Assembly (NCBI GenBank): GCA_006503475.1 | Contig: RSEH01000052.1 | Span: forward strand, 121,751-185,750 | Origin: Stentor roeselii | Lineage: Eukaryota; Ciliophora; Heterotrichea; Heterotrichida; Stentoridae | DNA length: 64,000 bases | Direction of reading: 5' to 3' | Shown: in pieces, positions 57,276 to 64,000 of the stretch | Numbering within the stretch: the first letter of the stretch is position 1 | How the letters are laid out: each line of letters opens with the position of its first letter | Made by a program: the position numbers and the translations under genes | Notes under the pieces: model-generated | Told to the model about the DNA's origin: nothing | What the model saw: only the letters and a program-made list of their open reading frames with translations | Databases searched by the model: none

Positions 57276-59135
57276 ATGGCTACTGTTAGGATGCAGGTTA
57301 TTCAAAGGTTTCTGTTGGATAAAAAAAATCAAGAAGATACGTCTGATGAACTCCCAAGTGCCTCTCAAATTATCAAAAAAGCTGTTAAAACCGCGAAATA
57401 CTCACCAGTCCTATCAAAACGACCAGCCCAAGGCCGTAGTGTTGCAAGTTCATCCATAAGACCCTCGATGAAAGCTGACTTCTCTCCACTAAACACTTTA
57501 AATCTAAAACCAGCTCAAAGTTCAAGGAACTTTTTCAAGCCATCATCCAAGACATTACTCGAAAGCAGTTCTTTAGAGATGTTCAAGCCAAACAAGTTAA
57601 TTCTTCATAAAAAAATCCTAGGAACTTTGACGAAAACCACGAAAAAACCTCAAAAACCTCAAAAATCTCTTCAAATCGAAAACAAAGAATTAAAAGCTTT
57701 CGACTGCAAAGTTACAAACAAGGCAGAACTCGACCGTGTTTGGCGAAAAGTCTTTTTTTTGAGTAACGGGGTTGAAATCTTCTCAACAGTTGCCAACTAC
57801 TTCGCTTTTGTTGACAAAGGCAACAACTCACCACTAGTGAAGAAGCTGATCCTTGCCCGACCTTGGTGGAAGTTGATAGATTCAAAAGAAAAGGCGAATT
57901 TTGTTTGGACACAATGGAAAAACAAAAGCGTTTTAGAAGGACTTCGAAGTGGGGCATCAACTTGCAGAAAACTTGAAAATGTTGTATTGAACTGGCCTGT
58001 TATCTGTAAAAACCTTTGGCCAAAAGGAAGAAACAACGAAAATGAGCAGTTCGGTCTTCACCTGATCACAAATTCCTCGTCATTTTTAATGATCGCTGCG
58101 GAAAAGTCGTTCACTGAAGCACAGAGGCTTCATAATCATCTAGAAAGTAACTTTTGCCTGACAAACAAGAAAGGACTTTACCAAACCATGAAAACTTACT
58201 GTGAAGTCCTGGGAAAGGACCTGTTTGACCTGGTTCCTCTGACATTTCATGTAAAATCTGAGGAGGATCCTGAGTTTTCAGCGTTTTTACATCATTTTCA
58301 CCAGCTTGAATCTCAGAAACCTGCTGTGAAAAACGTTTGGATAGTCAAGCCCGGTGAAAATTCAAACCGAGGCAACGGGATAACTGTTTGTGACTCTTTG
58401 GCAGGGATCTCTGAATTGATCAAGCCTGCGGAAAACAAGACTTTCATCATCCAAAAGTACATCGAGAACCCTTTGCTTATCAATCAAAGGAAGTTCGACA
58501 TCAGGTGTTACGCAATGCTGACAAGTATCAATGGAGTCATTCAGGGGTACTTCTATCTTGACGGGTACCTCAGGACTGCATCTCAAGAGTTTTCATTAGA
58601 AACAGTTGAGGACAAGTTCGTACATCTCACAAACGACGCGATTCAAAAGCACTCGACTGAATACGGAAAATACGAAAACGGAAACAAAATGTCTTATAGA
58701 GAATTTTGCACATATCTTGAAAATCATCACCCAAATGTCAACTTTTTCAATGGCATCTTGCCAAGGATCAAGGAAATTGTGAAGGAAACTTTTGTGGCAA
58801 GTTTTTTGGAGATTGATAAGAATAAAAGACTTCATTGCATGGAAATATTCGGGTTTGACTTCATGGTTGATCAGCAGTTTAAACCTTGGCTTATTGAGAT
58901 CAATACGAATCCTTGCTTGGAACTCGCTTCTCCTCATTTGAGGATTATTATTCCTTCTATGCTTGAAAATGCCTTTAAAATTGTACTTGATACTCTTTTT
59001 CCACCACCTTATGGACAAGCTCAGGAGTTTGTTCAGATTAACAGGTTTGAACTGATTTTTCATCAGGAAAAAGAAGGTAAACAGATGGCGGAGAGTGTTG
59101 CTAGGAGGTTTGATGAAGAGGGAATTACAGTTTAA
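57276..59135 (+). CDS. Tubulin tyrosine ligase-like (TTLL) enzyme
   Basis: I start it at the ATG at 57276 (MATVRMQVIQRF; context GATAATGG), giving 619 residues; the frame is open upstream to a TTG at 57180 that would lie against the divergent gene. The TTL domain (about 280-590) is an ATP-grasp ligase fold: WIVKPGENSNRGNGI, RKFDIRCYAM, KFVHLTNDAIQKHS and FGFDFMVDQQFKPWLIEINTNPCLE. TTLL enzymes add glycine, glutamate or tyrosine to tubulin tails; TTLL3/8/10-type glycylation is possible but which amino acid is added cannot be decided. Confidence 0.88.
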   Translation: MATVRMQVIQRFLLDKKNQEDTSDELPSASQIIKKAVKTAKYSPVLSKRPAQGRSVASSSIRPSMKADFSPLNTLNLKPAQSSRNFFKPSSKTLLESSSLEMFKPNKLILHKKILGTLTKTTKKPQKPQKSLQIENKELKAFDCKVTNKAELDRVWRKVFFLSNGVEIFSTVANYFAFVDKGNNSPLVKKLILARPWWKLIDSKEKANFVWTQWKNKSVLEGLRSGASTCRKLENVVLNWPVICKNLWPKGRNNENEQFGLHLITNSSSFLMIAAEKSFTEAQRLHNHLESNFCLTNKKGLYQTMKTYCEVLGKDLFDLVPLTFHVKSEEDPEFSAFLHHFHQLESQKPAVKNVWIVKPGENSNRGNGITVCDSLAGISELIKPAENKTFIIQKYIENPLLINQRKFDIRCYAMLTSINGVIQGYFYLDGYLRTASQEFSLETVEDKFVHLTNDAIQKHSTEYGKYENGNKMSYREFCTYLENHHPNVNFFNGILPRIKEIVKETFVASFLEIDKNKRLHCMEIFGFDFMVDQQFKPWLIEINTNPCLELASPHLRIIIPSMLENAFKIVLDTLFPPPYGQAQEFVQINRFELIFHQEKEGKQMAESVARRFDEEGITV

Positions 59136-59644
59136 GTTAATAAAATTTGATGAAGATTTTAGGATTTTAGGAATTTTTTAAGAATTTTTGGGTTTTTGAA
59201 ATTTTAGGATCTTGGAATTTTTGATTCAAAAGGTTATCATTAATATTTATCGATTTAGTTAGGAAAGAGTTAAGTTGTCTGAAGGTTATTTTATAGCGAT
59301 TCTAGTTAATATTGGTAGAAATAAAACTTATCCTTGAGTTTTTATTATCCCAAGGGTTACGATCAAATTAATTTCTTCCATATCTTATTTAAACCCTCTG
59401 ATGAAGGGGTAAAAATTTCAATTTCCAAAAGAAATCCAAAAAGATTAGAAAAAAACTCCCAACCTCCTCTAAAAAATTTTATTTCCCTCTAAATAATCCT
59501 AATATCTGTAAAAATTTCTAGAAGCGAATTCCTAATAAATCATGTTTCTAATTAAATCGTCATCAAAGCTATTCTCAAACCCAAAAATCCAAATAAAAGA
59601 AAACCAAATCTTTTGCAATCTAATTTACATCTAGTTTTATTAAT
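59136..59644. other. Convergent 3' gap, 509 nt
   Basis: No gene is seen. The first half is C-poor (GGATTTTAGGAATTTT-like repeats), the second half G-poor on the plus strand. That matches two facing 3' flanks: both are C-poor on their own sense strand. Confidence 0.4.
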
Positions 59645-59923
59645 TTAAAAACAACCAACCAAGTTCTTCAAATCATCTTCTTCATCTTGAACGAAGGAAA
59701 CAGGTCTTACCTTGATAGGCGAGATTCCAATTCGAGTGATAGTCGCTGGGATTGAGAAAAGTGATTTCTTGTGGTTCACAGAAACCTTTTTGATTACTTT
59801 GCGGATTCTGATGTTCGACTGGTTGATGCTTGTGTTGCGAGTGTGAATCTTTGACGGGGTGTTGACGTGAGTGAGACTTGGGAGACGCATAAAGCTTTTA
59901 CTGTATGAATGGAGCATGTTCAT
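59645..59923 (-). CDS. Unknown small basic protein
   Basis: A 92-residue protein, MNMLHSYSKSFMRLPSLTHV at the start, Lys/Arg/Ser-rich with an acidic patch near the end (FVQDEEDDLKNLV). Start context is good (ATAAATGAAC) and codon use is like that of neighbours, so I keep it as a gene, but no domain is recognised. Confidence 0.5.
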   Translation of the reverse strand: MNMLHSYSKSFMRLPSLTHVNTPSKIHTRNTSINQSNIRIRKVIKKVSVNHKKSLFSIPATITRIGISPIKVRPVSFVQDEEDDLKNLVGCF

Positions 59924-60142
59924 TTATATAGCCAAGTTTTCTTTTAAGGAATTAGTCATATTGACTAGGTTAAATCAATGAGGCTTTTTCATGAAATCTG
60001 AATTTTTGCAGGTTTAAAAATTAGGAGAATAGGGATGAAGAATGAGTGTTTTTTAACTTATTTTTGGTTTGATTTGGGTAGTTGACGGGTTTCACAGATG
60101 TAGATTATTGAGGAAATAGATTATATACTCAGAAATAATAAT

Positions 60143-61975
60143 TTAAATAAATGATCTCAGTCTAAATCCACTGTCTTGGTCTATTATGTACATACCGTTC
60201 ACCTGGTCACTAGCCATGTAAGAGCGAAGATACTTCACTGGAACCCCCTCATCATAAACTATTTCCCAAAACAGCCCTGGGATATAAAGGTCAGATTCAA
60301 ATTCAACCTCGATTAAGTCATCTAGGTAAACTTTGCATGGACTTTTTTCATCTATTTCAAGAAATTCAGAACTTTCTGATGAAATTTCGGGAATTCTTGA
60401 GAATTTACTGGGATCGATTATGAAGTTTTCAAATTCGTTTTGCTTGTACTCGACCCTTTGTCCATTTTTTAGATGTCTTTCAAAGAAATATCTTCCTGAG
60501 CGATCTCCTTCAAGTCTTGTACATGTTTTTTCAAATATTTTTATTGGAAATTCAATTTTTTGTGATTCAAAAGACTTTTCATTTGAGTTTTCTTCGAAGT
60601 TCTGTGAATCCAAAAGAGATTTATCATTTTCTTCTTGATTTTCATTATTTTGGTTTATTGTTAGAGTTGAAGTTATGTCTGTTGTGTTGAGATGAATGAT
60701 GTTGGTGATTGTGACCATGTCAGTTTTTGGTTCGCTTTCAACTTGGTGAATTTCGAATTTCTTGCTGATATCGACCAGGTCTTTTTCGTTATGATTTTTG
60801 TGATGTTTCTTTTTTTCGGATTTTTCAATTGTTTCGATTGCTGAAATGTTTTCAATCTCTGATTGATTTGGTAATAAGCTGATGTTGGAGGAAAAGAGAT
60901 TGGCTGGGTCTATTTTTTCTGTATTATTTGAAACTAAGCTGATGTTTGAAGAAAAAAGACTAGCTGGGTCTATTTTTTCTGTGTTATTTGAAACTAAGCT
61001 GATGTTTGAAGAAAAGAAACTAGCTAGGTCTATATTTTCTGTATTGTTTGAAAATAAACTGATGTTTGAAGAAAATAGACTAGTTGGGTCTATTTTTTCT
61101 GTATTGTTAGGTACAACTTCACTATCTTCACTGCTATTTTTCGCATTTTCTATAAAGATTTCTGATGAAGATAACTGATTCTCAGTTAAATTAGTAGATT
61201 TTTCCAGTTCTTCACTCTCAGACTCCACCAATAAAAACTCAATCCCATTATTTTCTAATGACATCGATGAATTCTGACCAGTTTCATTAAAATCAGAACT
61301 AACTTGTCTTTCATCATTCTCCAAATATTCAACTTCCTGTTTTTTTTTCTGTTTAACCTGATGTTTTTTAATATTTTCCTGAGTCATCTCATCATTATCC
61401 AAATATTTTCCTTGTCCATTCTCCAATTGATAACCTGCCTTACGTTGCGTTTGAATAAAACTAACAACTCCACTATTCCCTATTCCTCCCTCTTCACTCC
61501 TTCTATCAACCTGATCAAAAATCTCCAAATACCCGATCAAAGCATCCTGTTCAACAAGAATTCTCCGATACTGCAACTGGGGGTACCCACCAGCGAAGTC
61601 CTGTTTATAAGCCCAGATCCTTCCTCCAATCTTTTCAAATTCAACTTTCTTTCCCATGAAGCACCAAGAGGTCCAAACATTTCCCATGGAGTCAACTTCA
61701 GTTTGTAAACAAGGAACAATAGAAATAAAATACCTTCCCTGAAAGCTCTTATGAGGGCCAATCAAATATTTCCACCCCTCCAAAAAATACTCTCTTAAAA
61801 AAATGAGTTGATCCTGGCCTTCAGGGCATTTGTAGCAGTACCTAGGCCATACTTTTCCGACAGAGTCCATTTCAGCTGCTTGTTCCGAGCAGACATTAAT
61901 CGTGCATTCAGAGAACAGCGGGTCGTTTACGTTATCCGCGAAAGACACCACAAAGAAAATAATCGTTAAAATCAT
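60143..61975 (-). CDS. Secreted or surface protein with Asn-rich 20-residue repeats
   Basis: A 610-residue protein with a cleavable signal peptide (MILTIIFFVVSFA). The N-terminal part contains a Cys-framed motif twice (EMDSVGKVWPRYCY and EVDSMGNVWTSWCFM). The middle is low-complexity and includes four 20-residue repeats (NNTEKIDPASLFSSNISLVS) with two N-glycosylation sequons each. The C-terminal block (about 480-610) is beta-rich with Arg-Tyr-Phe motifs. No transmembrane helix is seen after the signal, so it is probably secreted into a vacuole, cyst or coat. Codon use is normal. The upstream neighbour starts 23 nt away. Confidence 0.65.
   Translation of the reverse strand: MILTIIFFVVSFADNVNDPLFSECTINVCSEQAAEMDSVGKVWPRYCYKCPEGQDQLIFLREYFLEGWKYLIGPHKSFQGRYFISIVPCLQTEVDSMGNVWTSWCFMGKKVEFEKIGGRIWAYKQDFAGGYPQLQYRRILVEQDALIGYLEIFDQVDRRSEEGGIGNSGVVSFIQTQRKAGYQLENGQGKYLDNDEMTQENIKKHQVKQKKKQEVEYLENDERQVSSDFNETGQNSSMSLENNGIEFLLVESESEELEKSTNLTENQLSSSEIFIENAKNSSEDSEVVPNNTEKIDPTSLFSSNISLFSNNTENIDLASFFSSNISLVSNNTEKIDPASLFSSNISLVSNNTEKIDPANLFSSNISLLPNQSEIENISAIETIEKSEKKKHHKNHNEKDLVDISKKFEIHQVESEPKTDMVTITNIIHLNTTDITSTLTINQNNENQEENDKSLLDSQNFEENSNEKSFESQKIEFPIKIFEKTCTRLEGDRSGRYFFERHLKNGQRVEYKQNEFENFIIDPSKFSRIPEISSESSEFLEIDEKSPCKVYLDDLIEVEFESDLYIPGLFWEIVYDEGVPVKYLRSYMASDQVNGMYIIDQDSGFRLRSFI
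60876..61115 (-). repeat. Four 60-bp in-frame coding repeats
   Basis: Units at 60876-60935, 60936-60995, 60996-61055 and 61056-61115 are nearly identical and in frame, encoding NNTEKIDPASLFSSNISLVS-like repeats. Confidence 0.93.
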
Positions 61976-61998
61976 GTTTATGAAAAATGGTTGAATTT

Positions 61999-63345
61999 CT
62001 AAGGTTTGTAAGTTATTCTCTTGCCCCTAAACCTAAAACCTTCAATGTAATCTCCATCAAGTCTCCAAAGATTCTGAGAGAAACTGGCAGGTTCGTCAAG
62101 GTCTTCAACCTGTTCAAAGGTCTCTTCTTTGACGTCGAATTTGAATACTGCAGAAGAGTTTGCCTTGTTAATAGTGAATCCTCCTAATATAAAGATGCTG
62201 TTTTTCACTCCGATAATACCAGCTCCGACTACTTCTAAAGGACTTTTAACTTTAAGTTCTTTCCAGATGTTATTTTTGAAGACTTCTACTGTTTGAACAG
62301 GTGAATTTTTCCCATTCGCCCCTCCGAACACCCAGGTGAAGCCCAGATGAAAAGTAGCTGAATGGCCGTAACGAGCGGAGTTCAAAGGACTCACACTTGT
62401 CCAGGAGTTGCTGTCGAAGACCTCCACTGATGCCAGGGCTTTTTGGTCTCCGTCGCATCCTCCGATGACTGCGACTTTTCCGTCGATCCAGGCCATTGCG
62501 TGCATGTCTCGAGCGTGGTGAAGCTTCGCGATTTCCTTCAGTTCTCCGTCATTCACGTCAAGGACAAAAGCGCTGTTGTAACTCGAGTTGCCTCCGGTGA
62601 ATAACAGGAAGTCTTTTCCAATTTGAAGACTTCGGGAAGTCCAGTTGAACTTGTTTACCTTTAAGTCCTTCCCGTTGATATGCAGCAGGTCAGTACTGAT
62701 GAAATCTCCTGATATCTTTAAATAGTTTCCTAGAAGAGTTTCGTGGAATTTTCCTTCTTTTTTTAACTTTGCTTGGAATGGAATCAAGAACTCGTTTTCC
62801 TCGTCGATGTCGAGTTTTAAAAGGTTTTCGTAAGTTTTTAAAGTATCTGGATGGGCAGTTTCTTCAAGATCGTCGTGTTCTGGGTTTTCTGCATTTAGTT
62901 CATCGATTTTAAGGTCGTCTTCAAGTAACTTGACGGGTGCTTCATGTTGATGGTGGTCTTCATGGGTGTCTGATGGATGAAGTTCTTTTCGGTGCTCACC
63001 GTGTGACTCGTGATGATCAGATTTTTCTGAATGGTGGATTTCTGGTGAATGTACTTGTTGATCTCTGGAAGAATCTTCATGAGAATCTTCTTCAATTTCT
63101 TCATGTTTTTTCCCTTCATGAGTTTTTTTGCTGTGATGTTCCTCGTCATCCTTCTCATGCAGAGTTTTTTCTTCCTCGTCATTTGAAGACTTGCCTTCGA
63201 GACTCAAGTTTCCAACAGCTTCATTCAAGTCTTTCAAGCCTTCATGACTTTCATCCTTCTCTTTGGCGACTGTTTCATGGTGTTCATGGTGATCGTGGGA
63301 AGAATCATCTTCAGCTTTGACTATTTCTTCATGAGCATCAGACAT
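61999..63345 (-). CDS. His/Asp/Glu-rich kelch-repeat protein
   Basis: A 448-residue protein. The first 160 residues are extremely rich in His, Glu, Asp and Lys (SSHDHHEHHETVAKEKD and similar), which suggests metal binding or a disordered polyelectrolyte. Residues about 190-440 form kelch blades: NGKDLKVNKF, VAVIGGCDGDQKALASVEVF, TWVFGGANGKNSPVQTVEVF and IFILGGFTINKANSSAVFKF. No catalytic or membrane part is seen; a scaffold role is likely. Its start is 15 nt from the divergent SDR start. Confidence 0.82.
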   Translation of the reverse strand: MSDAHEEIVKAEDDSSHDHHEHHETVAKEKDESHEGLKDLNEAVGNLSLEGKSSNDEEEKTLHEKDDEEHHSKKTHEGKKHEEIEEDSHEDSSRDQQVHSPEIHHSEKSDHHESHGEHRKELHPSDTHEDHHQHEAPVKLLEDDLKIDELNAENPEHDDLEETAHPDTLKTYENLLKLDIDEENEFLIPFQAKLKKEGKFHETLLGNYLKISGDFISTDLLHINGKDLKVNKFNWTSRSLQIGKDFLLFTGGNSSYNSAFVLDVNDGELKEIAKLHHARDMHAMAWIDGKVAVIGGCDGDQKALASVEVFDSNSWTSVSPLNSARYGHSATFHLGFTWVFGGANGKNSPVQTVEVFKNNIWKELKVKSPLEVVGAGIIGVKNSIFILGGFTINKANSSAVFKFDVKEETFEQVEDLDEPASFSQNLWRLDGDYIEGFRFRGKRITYKP

Positions 63346-63360
63346 TTTTAGTATAAACGA
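63346..63360. promoter_or_regulatory. 15-nt spacer between divergent start codons
   Basis: TTTAGTATAAACGA is nearly all that separates the kelch-gene ATG (63345) and the SDR ATG (63361). Transcription starts for at least one of the two genes must lie inside the other's coding region, or the SDR uses a later ATG such as 63427. Confidence 0.45.
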
Positions 63361-64000
63361 ATGGAATGGGGTAATCTTTTATGGCACATCGCTGCTGCTT
63401 TTGGATTTTGCAAGATTTTAACAGAAATGATTCCTTTTCTGTACTGGGCACTTTTCTGCAAAATTAATTTGGACCAGTTCCGATATGGATACGTCTTAGT
63501 TACTGGCGCTACTGACGGCATCGGCAAGGCAATCAGCAGAGAGTTTTTGAGAAGAGGCTTCAAAGTACTCATGGTTTCGAGAAACCTGGAAAAGTTGAAA
63601 GAGGTTCACCGCCAGTTTGACTTTGAGTACCCTGGATGTGATGTTCAGGTCGTTTCAGCGGATTTCAGTAAAAGTCATAGAAATACTCTAGAGTTTTACC
63701 AGAAACTGGCAGAAGAACTTGACAAGTTTGATATTTCAGTCGTTGTTAATAATGTTGGATTTACTTCTGTTAAAATGTTGAATAGTGAGAACTGGGAAAA
63801 TATTGAAAATATGTTAGGAGTGAATATTTACCCAAGCACAATGATAACTCATCGACTTATACAGCGTTTTCTATGCAGATTTGAAGAAACCCGTCAAAAG
63901 TCTTTAGTAATCAACATCAGTTCATTGATGGAAGAAAGTATTTTTCCAGGCAATTCAGTTTACGCCGCAACAAAGCGATACAACACATTTTTTAGTGAAG
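63361..64000 (+). CDS. SDR, HSD17B12/3-ketoacyl-CoA reductase-like (partial)
   Basis: The frame is open from 63361 to the right edge (213 residues seen; 3' end outside the window). A hydrophobic N-terminal segment (about 4-38) precedes YGYVLVTGATDGIGKAISRE (NAD(P) loop), FKVLMVSRNLEKLKEV, VVNNVGFTS and YAATK, the catalytic Tyr-Lys. This matches ER 17beta-HSD12/LET-767/KAR enzymes, which reduce 3-ketoacyl-CoA in very-long-chain fatty acid elongation. The first ATG (63361) is preferred because it covers the membrane segment, although it lies 15 nt from the divergent start. The ORF is missed if a stop codon is required. Confidence 0.8.
   Translation, partial: MEWGNLLWHIAAAFGFCKILTEMIPFLYWALFCKINLDQFRYGYVLVTGATDGIGKAISREFLRRGFKVLMVSRNLEKLKEVHRQFDFEYPGCDVQVVSADFSKSHRNTLEFYQKLAEELDKFDISVVVNNVGFTSVKMLNSENWENIENMLGVNIYPSTMITHRLIQRFLCRFEETRQKSLVINISSLMEESIFPGNSVYAATKRYNTFFSE

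Overview
This window looks like macronuclear DNA of a heterotrich ciliate, most probably Stentor or a close relative. Three things in the sequence point there. (1) Genes are broken by introns of exactly 15 nt. I resolve twelve; each starts GTA or GTG, ends AG and has an A at intron position 10. (2) The code is standard: long, well-conserved proteins contain no in-frame TAA, TAG or TGA, Trp is always TGG, and TGA is used as a stop (MFS gene 15088-16425 and coiled-coil gene 21405-22319). That argues against Paramecium/Tetrahymena codes and against UGA=Trp. (3) The gene content is that of a ciliated, phagotrophic protist: ciliary proteins, PIKfyve, a ferlin, a TTLL ligase and a WD40-channel protein.

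Layout. 1-11.6 kb: protein disulfide isomerase, a membrane alpha/beta hydrolase, a ferlin, a second C2 protein, an IQ-motif protein and a SHIPPO-repeat protein. 11.6-15.0 kb (minus strand): a head-to-tail run of a MGNLCC lipid-anchor protein, a coiled-coil/LRR/ankyrin protein and a TTC29-like TPR protein, the last two only 2 nt apart. 15.1-17.8 kb: tandem MFS transporter paralogs that share intron positions, one of these introns being invisible to ORF calling. 19.0-25.0 kb: hormone-sensitive-lipase-like esterase, two small unknowns, and a chitin synthase whose C-terminus looks like an XRE-type helix-turn-helix. 25.0-29.9 kb: an AT-rich island with an intact 575-aa ORF (seven 16-residue KRS repeats, then HEAGH), head-to-head with a decayed inverted copy of itself.

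29.9-40.3 kb: MFS transporter, GRIP golgin, SDR, rhodanese-like protein with a CaaX end, HMG-box protein, pyrimidine 5'-nucleotidase, R2R3-MYB factor, EMC3 and a MAP2K-like kinase. 40.4-51.7 kb: Fab1/PIKfyve, CDC50, arginase, C2H2 zinc finger, a compact minus-strand ciliary run (CFAP36, Mpv17 family, SHIPPO protein, unknown) and malate dehydrogenase. 52-64 kb: WD40-channel protein, RING/B-box/kelch protein, TTLL ligase, a secreted repeat protein, a His/Asp/Glu-rich kelch protein and a 17beta-HSD12-like SDR that runs off the right edge.

The genome is very compact. Same-strand neighbours are often 2-20 nt apart, one convergent pair has adjacent stop codons with no spacer, and two divergent pairs have 15 and 28 nt between start codons. 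Start codons are usually preceded by a run such as AATA or TAATA. Several loci show strand asymmetry: 5' flanks are G-poor and C-rich on the sense strand, 3' flanks are C-poor. No rRNA, tRNA, CRISPR array or transposase gene was recognised.
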